DNA from: Deinococcus sonorensis KR-87
GTDB lineage: Bacteria > Deinococcota > Deinococci > Deinococcales > Deinococcaceae
Assembly (NCBI RefSeq): GCF_040256395.1
Contig: NZ_CP158299.1
Span: forward strand, 268,501 to 332,500
DNA length: 64,000 nucleotides
Reading direction: 5' to 3'
Shown: positions 25,046 through 35,532 of the stretch, one piece after another
Numbering within the stretch: the stretch's first letter is position 1
Layout: the number at the start of each line of letters is the position of its first letter
Translations under genes and position numbers: made by a program
The notes under the pieces: model-generated
Seen by the model: only the letters and a program-made list of their open reading frames with translations
Databases searched by the model: none
Told to the model about the DNA's origin: nothing

Positions 25046-25480
25046 TCAGTTCCCCCTCCCCAAGTGAGTGCCGCGGCGCTGACGCCGTTCGGCCTGCGAC
25101 AGCGCCGTTTGCAGCGCCACAATCTCCGACTCCCGCGCGCCGCCCAGCCGGGCGTAGCGGTCGATCATCTCGGCGGCCTCGCGGCGCCGGCCGAGCCGCA
25201 GCAGCAGGCTCGCCAGATGCTCGCCGCCCACGAAGTAGGCGCGCGGATTCTGCGGGTCCAGGTTCACCTGACGCCGCGCCTCCTCCACCGATTCGGCCGC
25301 CTGCCGGTAGCGCGCCACCTGCCAGCGGATCAGCAGGGTGGCGGCCACGAAGGTCAGCACGGCGGCCAGCGCCACGGTGGCCAGCGTGCGCGGCAGGCCA
25401 TACGCCACGCCGATCCGAACGGTCAGCGGGAAGAAGAACGTCAGGATCACCACCACCGCCAGACTGGCCGCGTAATTCAA
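25046..25480 (-). CDS. Membrane-anchored TPR-like protein
   Basis: 144 residues from TTG 25480, which has GGAGGG five bases upstream; longer in-frame starts lack such a site. Two membrane segments (AASLAVVVILTFFFPLTV and TVALAAVLTFVAATLLI) precede a cytoplasmic helical part with a TPR-like unit (VNLDPQNPRAYFVGGEHLAS, LLRLGRRREAAEMIDRYARL). Likely a scaffold; partner unknown. Confidence 0.7.
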   Translation of the reverse strand: MNYAASLAVVVILTFFFPLTVRIGVAYGLPRTLATVALAAVLTFVAATLLIRWQVARYRQAAESVEEARRQVNLDPQNPRAYFVGGEHLASLLLRLGRRREAAEMIDRYARLGGARESEIVALQTALSQAERRQRRGTHLGRGN

Positions 25481-25599
25481 AACGGCCCTCCTGGCTTGGG
25501 TACTGGTGGCAGACGACGGCGCATGTCTACAGTGTAGCGGCTGCACCTCATGAACGGCAGCACCGCCCACTGGCTGCAGACTTTCTCTATGCTGGCCTC

Positions 25600-26037
25600 A
25601 TGCGGCTGCACCTGATCACGGTCGGCGAGCCCCGGCTGGCCTACGCGCGCGCCGGCTGGGACGAATATGCCGGGCGGCTGAAACGCTACCACCGGCTGCA
25701 GGTAACGCGGGTGCCGGGCAGCACGCCGGCGCAGGAATCCCAGGCGATCCTGAAGGCGGCCGGCCGCGCCCCGCTGATCGCGTTGGACCCGCGCGGCCGG
25801 CAGCTGACCAGCGAAGGGCTCAGCCAGTTCATCGAGCACCTGGGCCTGCACGGCGAGGGCGAACTGGCCTTCGCCATCGGCGGCCCGGACGGCCACACGG
25901 ACGCGCTCAGGGCCCAGGCGCATACCCTATGGTCGCTGGGCCAGCTGACCCTTCCGCACGACCTGGCGATGGTGGTGCTGGTGGAGGCGCTCTACCGGGC
26001 GGCCACCATCAGCCGGGGCGAGCCCTACCACCGCTGA
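25600..26037 (+). CDS. rlmH: 23S rRNA pseudouridine-1915 N3-methyltransferase
   Basis: 145 residues, SPOUT-class methyltransferase RlmH acting on pseudouridine 1915 of 23S rRNA in the 70S ribosome. Motifs: MRLHLITVGEPRLAYARAGW, ALDPRGRQLTSEG, FAIGGPDGH and LPHDLAMVVLVEALYRA with C-terminal HR. TATGCT lies six bases before the ATG (leaderless pattern). Confidence 0.94.
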   Translation: MRLHLITVGEPRLAYARAGWDEYAGRLKRYHRLQVTRVPGSTPAQESQAILKAAGRAPLIALDPRGRQLTSEGLSQFIEHLGLHGEGELAFAIGGPDGHTDALRAQAHTLWSLGQLTLPHDLAMVVLVEALYRAATISRGEPYHR

Positions 26038-26045
26038 AGGGTCGC

Positions 26046-26429
26046 CTAGCGGCCAGCCCGCAGCGCGTCCCGGATCTCGGCCAGCAGCTTCTCCTCGTTG
26101 CTGGGCTCGGCCACCGGGGGCTTCTCGGTGCGCTTGAGGCGCTCATTGATGTGGTTGACCGGCACCACCACCAGAAAATAGATGATGGCAGCGATGATCA
26201 GGAAGTTCAGAACGGCCGAGATGAACGCCCCGTAGTCGAAGACGGCCCCGTTGACCGTGAAGGTGCCGCCCACCTTGGCGCCGCCGCCGGTGATGGCCTT
26301 GATCAGCGGATTGATGAAGCTGTTGGTAAAGGCCGTGACCACGCCTCCAAAGGCAGCGCCGATCACGACGCCGACGGCGAGGTCCACCACGTTGCCACGC
26401 AGGACGAAATCACGGAATCCCTTAATCAT
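26046..26429 (-). CDS. mscL: Large-conductance mechanosensitive channel
   Basis: 127 residues. FRDFVLRGNVVDLAVGVVIG is the N-terminal amphipathic helix and pore-lining TM1; TM2 is FLIIAAIIYFLVVVPV, and the C-terminal bundle ends KLLAEIRDALRAG. Opens under membrane tension to release solutes during osmotic downshift. ATG 26429 follows TACGCT by five bases, so the longer frame is rejected. Confidence 0.94.
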   Translation of the reverse strand: MIKGFRDFVLRGNVVDLAVGVVIGAAFGGVVTAFTNSFINPLIKAITGGGAKVGGTFTVNGAVFDYGAFISAVLNFLIIAAIIYFLVVVPVNHINERLKRTEKPPVAEPSNEEKLLAEIRDALRAGR

Positions 26430-26483
26430 GCTGTAGCGTACCCGCCCGCCTTCCATGAAGGCAAGATGACGAGCACGCACCAC

Positions 26484-27950
<1,467 letters not shown>

Positions 27951-28107
27951 AGGGCCTCCAGGGGTACCGTGCACGCTGCCGTGGGCACCCGGGTTCACGG
28001 GAGCGGTCGCTCCCAAAGCATGCCAGTGTAGCAGGCCGGAAGAGCTGCCAGCGAGATTGAAGGCACACTTGCGTTTCTGGCTCCGCCGCTCATCAATACT
28101 CATCCTC

Positions 28108-28938
28108 ATGTCCACCCTTGAGCAGACCCGCAAGGCCCGGCCCGCCGAGGAATGGGCCTCCGAACGGCTCTTCCGCCCGCTGGCCCAATCGCTGGTGGAC
28201 CCGGCCGCCCGCCTGGGCGTGCGGCCCACCCGGCTGGTGTTGCTGCACACCGGGCTGGGCCTGCTGGCCGCCTGGCAGCTGCGGCACGGCCGGGGCTTCC
28301 TGGCCGGGCAGCTCTCCCCCGCCCTGCTGCTGCAACTCAAGACCGTGCTGGACAACCTGGACGGCCAGCTGGCCCGCGCCACCGGGCAGACCACCCAGAC
28401 CGGCCGCTACCTGGACAGCGAGATGGACGTGGTGGTGAACGCCGGCCTGCTGTGGGCCATCCTGGGCCGGGCCGGGCTGCCGGCCACGCTGCTGCTGAGC
28501 CTGATCCTGACGGTGGATTTCCTTTGGGAGCGCGACCACCGGGCCGCGCGCGGCCAGACCTTCCGGTCGCCACCGGCCCAGCAGGACGACCATCCGCTGG
28601 TGCTGGCCGCGCTGGAGCGGGCCTACGCGCTGTACTTTCAGCCGCAGGAGCGGGTGCTGGACCGCCTGTTCGAGTGGCGACTGCGCCGCCGGCTGGGCCG
28701 CGCCCCCACCCCGCATGACCGGGTGCGCTACACCCCGCTGGCCATCACTGCCATCGCCGCCAACCTGGGGCTGTCGAGTCAGCTGCTGCTGCTGGGACTG
28801 TGCGTCCTGGCCGGACGGCCCCGGCTGTACGCGGCCAGCGTGCCGCTGCAGGCGCTGCTGCTGGCGGCGGTGCAGCTGTGGCGCGAGGGGCAGCTGCAAG
28901 CGGGCGAAGCGGTACAGCTGGCCGCCGCGCCCGCCTGA
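28108..28938 (+). CDS. CDP-alcohol phosphatidyltransferase family protein
   Basis: 276 residues; integral membrane enzyme of phospholipid head-group transfer. The signature DG-x2-AR-x8-G-x3-D-x3-D is seen in [20 protein letters not shown] followed by YLDSEMDVV. Several hydrophobic segments follow ([31 protein letters not shown]). ATG 28108 lies five bases after TACTCA. The acceptor alcohol cannot be told from sequence. Confidence 0.88.
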   Translation: MSTLEQTRKARPAEEWASERLFRPLAQSLVDPAARLGVRPTRLVLLHTGLGLLAAWQLRHGRGFLAGQLSPALLLQLKTVLDNLDGQLARATGQTTQTGRYLDSEMDVVVNAGLLWAILGRAGLPATLLLSLILTVDFLWERDHRAARGQTFRSPPAQQDDHPLVLAALERAYALYFQPQERVLDRLFEWRLRRRLGRAPTPHDRVRYTPLAITAIAANLGLSSQLLLLGLCVLAGRPRLYAASVPLQALLLAAVQLWREGQLQAGEAVQLAAAPA

Positions 28939-28950
28939 TAGCCTGCCCGC

Positions 28951-29382
28951 ATGACTGATGCGAGCGATCACCGGCCGCCGCGCCCGCTGGTGTGTGTGGG
29001 GGCGCTGGTGCAGGACCCGCTGGGCCGTCACCTGATCGTGCGGACCACCAAGTGGCGCGGGCAGTGGGGCGTGCCGGGCGGCAAGGTGGAATGGGGCGAG
29101 ACGCTGGAGCAGGCCACTCTGCGGGAATTTCAGGAGGAGGTGGGGCTGACGCTGCGCGATCTGCGGCAGGCGCAGGTGCAGGAGGCGATCCTGCCGGAGG
29201 AGTTCCACGCCCCCACCCACATGCTGCTGTTCGACTACTTCGCCCGCACCGACCAGACCGACGTGCAGCCCAACGAGGAGATCGAGGAGTGGGCCTGGGT
29301 GACGCTGGCCGAAGCGCTCAGTTACCCGCTCAACCACTACACCCGCACCCTGATCGAACTGGCCCACCGGAGCGGCACATGA
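28951..29382 (+). CDS. Nudix hydrolase
   Basis: 143 residues with an intact Nudix box: [20 protein letters not shown] then EVGL. Hydrolyses a nucleoside diphosphate linked to some other moiety; Deinococcus encodes many such enzymes. TAGCCT lies six bases before the ATG (leaderless). It starts 12 bases after the CDP-alcohol transferase and overlaps the next gene by four. Confidence 0.92.
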   Translation: MTDASDHRPPRPLVCVGALVQDPLGRHLIVRTTKWRGQWGVPGGKVEWGETLEQATLREFQEEVGLTLRDLRQAQVQEAILPEEFHAPTHMLLFDYFARTDQTDVQPNEEIEEWAWVTLAEALSYPLNHYTRTLIELAHRSGT

Positions 29383-30092
29383 CGGTCCGCACCGCGCTGG
29401 TGACTGGCGCGGCGCGGGGCATCGGGCGCGGCGTGGCGTTGCGGCTGGCCGGAGCGGGCCTGGACGTGGCGGTGCACTACCGGGGCAGCCAGGACGATGC
29501 CGAGGAGACGGCCCGACTGGTACGGGCCCTGGGCCGGCGCGCCGTCACGCTGCAGGCGGATGTGACGCGCCCGGAGCAGGCGGAGCAGCTGGTTCAGGCG
29601 GCGCATGAGCAATTGGGCGGCCTGGGCGTGCTGGTCAACAACGTGGGCAACTACGTCCACAAGCCGCTGCTGGACCTGGACCTGCACGAGTGGCACGACA
29701 TGTTCGACACCAACCTGCACGCCACCTTCTACACCTGCCGGGTCGCCGTGCCGCTGATGCGGGAGGCCGGCTATGGCCGCATCGTGAATATCGGGTACGC
29801 GGGCGCGCAGCACCTGCTGGCCCGGCCCGGCATCGTGCCCTATGCGATCGCCAAGAGCGGCGTCATCGCCCTGACGCTGGCCATCGCCCGCACCGAGGCG
29901 GGGCGCGGCATCAGCGCCAACGTGGTCAGCCCCGGCGTGGTGGAGACGAGCGTCTCGCAGCCGCTGCGCGAGATTCCGGCCGGGCGGCTCGCCACCGTTG
30001 AGGAGGTCAGCGCCGAGGTGCTGCATTTCGTGCAGGCGAGCGACTACGTCACCGGGCAGGTGGTGGACGTGGCCGGCGGCTGGAACCTGTAG
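29379..30092 (+). CDS. Short-chain dehydrogenase/reductase
   Basis: 237 residues starting at ATG 29379, overlapping the Nudix stop (ATGA). Rossmann motif [17 protein letters not shown], and the catalytic YAIAKSG are present. The usual catalytic Ser region reads [10 protein letters not shown], so the expected Ser is replaced; such variants occur in FabG/FolM-like reductases. C-terminus [10 protein letters not shown] is typical. Substrate unknown. Confidence 0.88.
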   Translation: MTVRTALVTGAARGIGRGVALRLAGAGLDVAVHYRGSQDDAEETARLVRALGRRAVTLQADVTRPEQAEQLVQAAHEQLGGLGVLVNNVGNYVHKPLLDLDLHEWHDMFDTNLHATFYTCRVAVPLMREAGYGRIVNIGYAGAQHLLARPGIVPYAIAKSGVIALTLAIARTEAGRGISANVVSPGVVETSVSQPLREIPAGRLATVEEVSAEVLHFVQASDYVTGQVVDVAGGWNL

Positions 30093-30107
30093 TTACAATG
30101 GCCGTCC

Positions 30108-30683
30108 ATGTCCACTGACGCCGCCGTGCAGCACCTGAGCCGTGACCCGGCCATGCGCGACCTGATCGCGCAGGTCGGGCCGCTGACGCCGCTCACGCCC
30201 ACCACCGACCCGTTCGGCGCCCTGATGCGCAGCGTGATCGGGCAGCAGCTGAGCGTCCGGGCCGCAGCCACCATCGCCGGGCGCTTCGAGGCGGCCACCG
30301 GCCCCGATCCGGCCCGGGTGCTGGCCCTGCCGGGCGAGGACTTGCGCGCGCTGGGCCTGTCGTGGGCCAAGGTCCGCACCGTACAGGCGGCGGCCGAGGC
30401 GGCGCTCAGCGGCCGGATCGATTTCCAGCACCTGGAGACCCTGACCGACGAGCAGGTGATCTCCGCGCTCAGCGCACTCCCCGGCATCGGGCGCTGGACC
30501 GCCGAGATGTACCTGATGTTCGCGCTGGCCCGGCCGGACGTGTTCAGCTTCGGAGATCTGGGCCTGGTCCGGGGGCTGGAACGCTACTTTCCAGACGAGC
30601 CGCCGCAGGAGGTGGTGGCCCGCTGGTCGCCGTACCGGACGCTGGCGGCGCGCTATTTCTGGGCCGCTCCGCAACGCCGCTGA
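30108..30683 (+). CDS. alkA: DNA-3-methyladenine glycosylase, HhH-GPD family (AlkA type)
   Basis: 191 residues; excises alkylated bases to start base-excision repair. The helix-hairpin-helix is LPGIGRWTAEMYLMFALARP and the catalytic Asp lies in SFGDLGLVRGL. Upstream SVIGQQLSVRAAATIAGRF is the conserved AlkA core helix. TACAAT lies eight bases before the ATG. It lacks the N-terminal beta domain of E. coli AlkA, as in the compact Deinococcus and archaeal forms. Confidence 0.9.
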   Translation: MSTDAAVQHLSRDPAMRDLIAQVGPLTPLTPTTDPFGALMRSVIGQQLSVRAAATIAGRFEAATGPDPARVLALPGEDLRALGLSWAKVRTVQAAAEAALSGRIDFQHLETLTDEQVISALSALPGIGRWTAEMYLMFALARPDVFSFGDLGLVRGLERYFPDEPPQEVVARWSPYRTLAARYFWAAPQRR

Positions 30684-30787
30684 ACCGGCCATTCCGTGCG
30701 GGCGCGTGAAGTTTCCGACAATATTTGATGGCTGCTGTTCAAACGTCCGGACACCACAGCTGGAGGTTGGCTGGTCAGGATGCACGT

Positions 30788-31765
30788 ATGACCAAGCCGC
30801 CCACCCAGGAAAACCTGAATCTCGTCACCTCTGACGACCGCCTCCTCAATGAAGTCAACAGTCGTCACCGGGTCAGCTGGCCTGGCGTCTTCGCCGGACT
30901 GGTCGCGGGCATCACCACCCTCTCGGTGCTGAGTGCCCTGGGTGTGGCGGTCGGGGCCTCCAACGCCAACTCGCTCGGCAACCTGGCGACCGGGGCCCTG
31001 ATCTGGACGGCCATCTCGGTCATCATCAGCGCGTATCTGGCCGGACTGACCGCTGTGCGGGCCGGCAACCAGCAGCTGGCCAGCCGGGGGCAGTTCACCG
31101 GCCTGATCACCGGCATGCTGATGACGGCGCTGCTGACCCTGTTCCTGTCCAACGTGATCAGCAGCCTGCTGGGCACGGCCAGCAACGTGGTGGGCAGCGT
31201 GGCCAGTGGCGCCGCGTCGGTGGCGAGCAGCGCCACCAGTGCCGCCGCCAACAACCCCGGCACCCAGGACGCCGCGTCCAGCCTGCTGAGCGGCCTGAAC
31301 GCCGACAGCATCGGCCAGATCATCGGTGACGCCAGCCCCGACCTGAGCGAGGCGCAGTCCACCGCCGCCGCCAAGGTGGTCAGCGGCATCATCACCCGGG
31401 CGAGCAACGACCTGGGCAGCAACTTGGGCAACGTCAGCAACCTGGGCGACATCGTGACCAACCGCGTCAACAACATCCAGAAGGCGCTGAGCGGCCCCGA
31501 GTTCGTGACGCGTCTGCAGCGCCAGGGGCTGAGCCAGCAGCAGGCCCAGGCCACCCAGACCGCCATCGTGCAGCAGGCCAAGCAGCTCCAGCAGCAGGCC
31601 AGCGACGCGGCCGCCGCCGCCGAGCGCATCGCCCGCAAGACCGCCAGCACCGCCGCCTGGGGCAGCCTGCTGACCGCCGGTCTGATCATCGCCTTCGCCA
31701 CGCTGGGTGGGCATCAGGCCGCCAGCCGCCGCGAGAAGCTGATCACCGATACCCGCAACAGCTAA
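30788..31765 (+). CDS. Membrane protein with Ala/Ser-rich extracytoplasmic domain
   Basis: 325 residues from ATG 30788. Three hydrophobic segments are visible: PGVFAGLVAGITTLSVLSAL, ALIWTAISVIISAYLAGL and ITGMLMTALLTLFLSNVISS; a fourth lies near the C-terminus (GSLLTAGLIIAFATL). Between them is a long Ala, Ser, Asn and Gln-rich part with a coiled-coil-like stretch (QQQAQATQTAIVQQAKQLQQ). Probably an envelope protein; no known family beyond that. Confidence 0.7.
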   Translation: MTKPPTQENLNLVTSDDRLLNEVNSRHRVSWPGVFAGLVAGITTLSVLSALGVAVGASNANSLGNLATGALIWTAISVIISAYLAGLTAVRAGNQQLASRGQFTGLITGMLMTALLTLFLSNVISSLLGTASNVVGSVASGAASVASSATSAAANNPGTQDAASSLLSGLNADSIGQIIGDASPDLSEAQSTAAAKVVSGIITRASNDLGSNLGNVSNLGDIVTNRVNNIQKALSGPEFVTRLQRQGLSQQQAQATQTAIVQQAKQLQQQASDAAAAAERIARKTASTAAWGSLLTAGLIIAFATLGGHQAASRREKLITDTRNS

Positions 31766-31786
31766 AGCAGAACGCAGGACCACAGA

Positions 31787-31813
31787 GAAACCGGCCCAGA
31801 AAGGGCCGGTTTC
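31787..31813. terminator. Bidirectional terminator between convergent genes
   Basis: GAAACCGGCCC / GGGCCGGTTTC, an 11-bp stem with a 5-base loop, 22 bases beyond the membrane-protein stop and 7 before the end of the HD gene. Confidence 0.8.
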
Positions 31814-31819
31814 ACTGAT

Positions 31820-32305
31820 TTATTCCAGATCGTCGTAGCGGTGCAGCAGCCCCGCTTCCGGGTCGTCGCCGGGGCGGTGGTGGCGGGCCACCAACTGGGC
31901 CACCCGGGGCCGGGCTCCGGCCAGCGCCAACGCCTGAGCGCCCAGCGCTGGATGGTCGGCCCGCACCGTCAGCGCTCCCCACCGCACTCGCCCAGCCCAG
32001 CGGTACGGCACCAGCCCGACAAGCACCCGCTCCCAGACCCGGTACGGCCGCACCGCCTTGCCGCAGTCGTGCAGCAGCGCGGCCGCCAGCAGCTCCGGCG
32101 TGCCCGGCTGCTGAGCTACGGCCCGGGCCACCCGCACCGCATGTTCGCGGTCTCGCGGGTCCATGCTCAGATACACCTGCCGCTCACCCGCCTGCAAACG
32201 CTCCAACGCCCAGTGATCATCCGGACGTGCCTGGGCGGGGTGCAGCGAACGGGCCAGCCGACGCAGTTTGGCCGGCAGGCCCAGGACTTTGTGGCGCAGC
32301 GTCAT
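31820..32305 (-). CDS. HD-domain phosphohydrolase-like protein
   Basis: 161 residues. ERQVYLSMDPRDREHAVRVA and LAAALLHDCGKAVRPYRVWE give the HD metal-binding core (His ... HD), with RADHPALGAQALALAGA and LVARHH supplying further ligands. The family hydrolyses nucleotide phosphates, but substrate here is unknown. TATCAT lies eight bases before the ATG. Confidence 0.82.
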   Translation of the reverse strand: MTLRHKVLGLPAKLRRLARSLHPAQARPDDHWALERLQAGERQVYLSMDPRDREHAVRVARAVAQQPGTPELLAAALLHDCGKAVRPYRVWERVLVGLVPYRWAGRVRWGALTVRADHPALGAQALALAGARPRVAQLVARHHRPGDDPEAGLLHRYDDLE

Positions 32306-32340
32306 CGAGAGCGATGATACGGCACCCGGATTGGGGTCAA

Positions 32341-33291
32341 TCAGACCTGCGGGGTGGACAGTTCGAGGGCCGCCAGCATCCGCTCGGCGCTCATGGCCGC
32401 GCGCGTGCCGGCACCCACGCTGGTGGCCAGCTGCCGGTAGACGTGGTCCGACACGTCGCCGGCCGCGAACAGGCCCGGCACGCTGGTGTAGATCTCGTCG
32501 GTCACGTCCACGTAGCCGTCGTCGCGCAGGCGCACGGTGCCTTCCACGAAGCTGGTGTTCGGCACGTGCCCGATGAAGATGAACACGCCGTCGGTGGGCT
32601 TGATCTCCTCGGCGCCGGTCTTGAGGTGGCGCAGCCGCACCGCCTGCACGGTGTCCTCGCCCAGGATCTCCTCCACGGCCGTGTCCCAGATGAAGCGCAT
32701 CTTAGGGTTGGCCAGGGCGCGGGCCTGCGCCACCTTGTTGGCGCGCAGCGAGTCACGGCGGTGAATCAGCGTGACCGTCTCGGCGAACTTGGTCAGAAAC
32801 AGCCCTTCCTCCACCGCCGCGTCGCCGCCGCCCACCACCACCACGTGCTTGCCGCGGTAGAAGAAGCCGTCACAGGTGGCGCAGGTGCTGACGCCCTTGC
32901 CCCAGTACAGTTCCTCGCCCGGAATATTCAGCCGCTTGGGGTTGGCGCCGGTCGCCAGAATGACGGCACGCGCCGCATAGCTGCCCCCGTAGCCGTGCAC
33001 CGTGAAGCTGTCGCCGTGGTGCTCGATGCGCTGCACTTCGTCCATCTCGATGCTGGCGCCGAATTTCTCGGCCTGCTGGGCCATGCGGGCCGCCAGTTCG
33101 GCACCCGCAATAGGCTCGGGGAAGCCGGGGTAGTTCTCGACCTCCTCGGTCTGGGCGATCTGGCCGCCCGGCAGCCCCTTCTCCAGAATGAGGGTGCGCA
33201 GGTTGGCACGGCCGGTGTAGATCGCGGCGGTGAGGCCTGCAGGCCCGCCACCGATAATCACGACGTCATGCTGCTTGGGTACGCTGGTCAT
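32341..33291 (-). CDS. trxB: Thioredoxin reductase
   Basis: 316 residues; NADPH-dependent flavoenzyme that keeps thioredoxin reduced. FAD-binding [19 protein letters not shown], redox pair [16 protein letters not shown]-binding [16 protein letters not shown] and the C-terminal FAD motif [10 protein letters not shown] are all intact. TACCCT lies six bases before the ATG (leaderless). Confidence 0.95.
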   Translation of the reverse strand: MTSVPKQHDVVIIGGGPAGLTAAIYTGRANLRTLILEKGLPGGQIAQTEEVENYPGFPEPIAGAELAARMAQQAEKFGASIEMDEVQRIEHHGDSFTVHGYGGSYAARAVILATGANPKRLNIPGEELYWGKGVSTCATCDGFFYRGKHVVVVGGGDAAVEEGLFLTKFAETVTLIHRRDSLRANKVAQARALANPKMRFIWDTAVEEILGEDTVQAVRLRHLKTGAEEIKPTDGVFIFIGHVPNTSFVEGTVRLRDDGYVDVTDEIYTSVPGLFAAGDVSDHVYRQLATSVGAGTRAAMSAERMLAALELSTPQV

Positions 33292-33436
33292 GTGCCCAGG
33301 GTAGCAAAGCGCACCAGATCACACCGTTAGCCAGGCACGCTTTAAAAAGTAAAGCAGACTACCGGTACAGGACATCATGAAGACCGAGTGTGATAAACCA
33401 CACGACAAAAATGAACGCTAAAGACAATACTAAGGT

Positions 33437-33697
33437 GTGCTTACAATCGAAGAGCTGACAGCCTACTTCCAGTATCACCAGGCCGGCACGCCTCAAGGGT
33501 GCAAGACCGCTGAACTGGTCCGCCTGATCGACACGCTGGGACTGGCGTTCGCCAGCAACAACCGGCAGGTGATCGCCTCCTCGCTGATGGCGGGCCGGCC
33601 TACCTATGTGATCCAGGCCGAGCTGGCCCCGGAGCCGGTGGTGCAGCGCACCTGGCCGGTGCTGGCCACCGCCGAACGTCACGCCATTCCTGCCTGA
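33437..33697 (+). CDS. Small conserved-type protein
   Basis: 86 residues from GTG 33437. It begins MLTIEELTAYFQYHQAGTPQ, then has a compact helix-strand pattern (ELVRLIDTLGLAFASNNRQV, MAGRPTYVIQAELA). No recognised domain. TACTAA just upstream of the GTG suits a leaderless start. A very stable hairpin follows. Confidence 0.6.
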   Translation: MLTIEELTAYFQYHQAGTPQGCKTAELVRLIDTLGLAFASNNRQVIASSLMAGRPTYVIQAELAPEPVVQRTWPVLATAERHAIPA

Positions 33698-33706
33698 AGT
33701 CAGTAT

Positions 33707-33745
33707 GCAAGCGGGGCCACGGATCATCTCCGTGGCCCCGCTTGC
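33707..33745. terminator. Perfect 17-bp hairpin downstream of the 33437 gene and tRNA-Leu
   Basis: Bases 33707-33723 pair exactly with 33729-33745 around a 5-base loop. It lies between two converging units and probably stops both, although T runs are absent. Confidence 0.7.
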
Positions 33746-33752
33746 GTGTGGC

Positions 33753-33837
33753 TGGTGCCGAGAACGGGACTTGAACCCGTACGGGTTGCCCCGACCGATT
33801 TTAAGTCGGTTGCGTCTACCGATTCCGCCATCCCGGC
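33753..33837 (-). tRNA. tRNA-Leu (TAA anticodon)
   Basis: 85 bases with encoded CCA; long variable arm as expected of a class II tRNA. Acceptor GCCGGGA pairs with TCTCGGC, the anticodon stem CGA/TCG closes loop CTTAAAA with TAA anticodon, and the T loop is TTCAAGT. It follows tmRNA on the same strand. Confidence 0.95.
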
Positions 33838-33884
33838 CCGCCGAGAGCAGTATAGCGGGCTGTGCGGGGGACGCCATGAACAGA

Positions 33885-33903
33885 CCCCCGCTTGGGGCGG
33901 GGG
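33885..33903 (-). terminator. Hairpin downstream of tmRNA
   Basis: CCCCCGC / GCGGGGG stem within 10 bases of the tmRNA 3' end on the minus strand. Confidence 0.6.
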
Positions 33904-33912
33904 CCGTTCTGC

Positions 33913-34280
33913 TGGTGGAGGTGGAGAGAGTCGAACTCTCGTCCAGATTCCCCTCCGGCGTACATCTACGTGTGTAGTCTACCTTCTGGTTGTCGGGAAC
34001 CGGCGGGCGAGCAGACACGCTTCCGGTTCCTTATTCCGATTTATTTTCGCCGTCACCTACCGGACATCGGTGGGGCTAGCCTTCTTTTATGCAGAGTCCA
34101 GGACGCCAAAGGCGGGGCTTCCTGGGTCTGGCTTCACTTAAGCAGCGAAGGCGAGGGTGTTGCTCTGGAACGCAATGTTGCGGTTGCCAGTTAAAGGGTT
34201 TGCCGCTTTTTAACGAGGCCAGCGGCACCTCGACACGCCGTATCACCTTCAGATGAACCTGTCGAAACCGGGTCACCCCC
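33913..34280 (-). ncRNA. ssrA: Transfer-messenger RNA
   Basis: About 368 bases. The 5' end GGGGGTGACC and the 3' end with TTCGACTCTC and CACCTCCACCA form the tRNA-Ala-like domain (GGGGGTG pairs with CACCTCC). The internal reading frame ends GNRNIAFQSNTLAFAA then TAA (stop at plus-strand 34138-34140), giving a proteolysis tag with LAFAA at its tail. The exact resume codon cannot be fixed by eye. It rescues stalled ribosomes together with SmpB. Confidence 0.93.
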
Positions 34281-34354
34281 AGGCCTTTTCAGTATAGCAG
34301 AACAGCGCCGAGAACGTCAGAAAACTGTTGTGGAGACTTTCATACCGTGAGGGG

Positions 34355-35365
34355 GTGCTCCGTACGCTGCTGACCCTGACCCTGCTCGCCTCCACAACCC
34401 TCACCGACGCCCGTATGCCGGGCGAACCGGGCAGCAGCCACACCGCCCTGTGGTTGCGTCCGCCGGCCACCGCCGAGGCGCTGACCCGGACGCTGGTGGA
34501 GGCCAAACGTGCCGGCTTCAGCGACGTGCTGCTGGAAGGCTTTTACCACGGCCGGGCCGCCTGGACCTCGCAGGTGGCGCCGATGAAGCTGTCCTACGAC
34601 GCGGTGGCCACCGCCGCCGAAGTGGCGCGCCGCGAAGGGCTGCACCTGAACGTCTGGTTCGAGACGCTGTACTGGAGGCCCGCCGAGCAGTTCGGGATTC
34701 CGGTCACGCCGCTGTGGCAGGATCGCTACGCCACCCGCACTGCGGCAGGCCAGGCGAGCCTGGAGCTCAGCCGGCTGGGCTTTGTCGATCCGGCCAGCCC
34801 GGAGGTGGGCGCGCTGCTGGAAGGGCTGGTGCGCGAGCTGGGACAGCAGTACCCGGATGTGGGCCTGCACCTGGATTATCTGCGCTACCCGCGCGAGGCT
34901 GACTTTGGCTACCTGCCGGCAGCGGTGGACGGTTTCCAGCGTGACACTGGCCTGGACGCCCTGAGCCTGCGCCGCACCGAGGCCGACGGGCAGCCGAGCA
35001 CCCAGTGGCAGCGCTGGACCAGCTACCGCCAGCAGCAGATCACCCGGCTGGCGGACCGGCTGATCGGGGCGTACCACGATGCCGGCGGCGACGGCATGGT
35101 CAGCGCGGCGGTGTTCGGGGCCAGCGATCCGCTGCAGAACTGGCGCGGCTGGCACGGGCTGGACGCGGCCATGCCGATGCTGTACTACCCGGTCCTGGGG
35201 CTGTACCAGCTGGCCCGCTTCCGCTTCCCGCCGTCCGAGCAGGTCTGGCCCGGCATCGAGGTGGGGGCCGGACGGCCGGCCCTGCATCAGCAGCTGGACT
35301 ATCTGCACCGGCTGGGCTACCGGAACGTCTCGGTGTTCGGCTGGACCCCCGAGAGCCGGCCGTAG
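34355..35365 (+). CDS. Secreted family-10-like glycosyl hydrolase (GHL10/COG1649)
   Basis: ~336 residues from GTG 34355; a signal peptide (LRTLLTLTLLASTTLTDA) indicates export. The TIM-barrel pattern of GHL10 proteins follows: RPPATAEALTRTLVEAKRAG, LHLNVWFETLYWRP, PDVGLHLDYLRYPREADFGY, and C-terminal YRNVSVFGWTPE. The DYLRYPR motif is characteristic. Family members are thought to cut cell-wall or surface glycans, but specificity is not established. Confidence 0.82.
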   Translation: MLRTLLTLTLLASTTLTDARMPGEPGSSHTALWLRPPATAEALTRTLVEAKRAGFSDVLLEGFYHGRAAWTSQVAPMKLSYDAVATAAEVARREGLHLNVWFETLYWRPAEQFGIPVTPLWQDRYATRTAAGQASLELSRLGFVDPASPEVGALLEGLVRELGQQYPDVGLHLDYLRYPREADFGYLPAAVDGFQRDTGLDALSLRRTEADGQPSTQWQRWTSYRQQQITRLADRLIGAYHDAGGDGMVSAAVFGASDPLQNWRGWHGLDAAMPMLYYPVLGLYQLARFRFPPSEQVWPGIEVGAGRPALHQQLDYLHRLGYRNVSVFGWTPESRP

Positions 35366-35481
35366 CAGGCCCCACGGCTCGGTTGTGCCCCGCCTCCATC
35401 TGGCCCTGAAACGAGCAGCAGGATTTCGGACCGGGCCTCTTACGTTTCAGCCCGGTTGAGCGCTTCACCTGCCAAAGCAGA

Positions 35482-35514
35482 GCGACCCGGGACCATCGGC
35501 CCCAGGTCGCTCCA
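35482..35514 (-). terminator. Hairpin downstream of the GH16 gene
   Basis: AGCGACC and GGTCGCT at the ends, with CCGGG/CCCAGG partial pairing inside, 19 bases after the GH16 stop; a few T residues follow on the minus strand. Confidence 0.5.
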
Positions 35515-35532
35515 TGTTCTGCAGTTCCAGTG

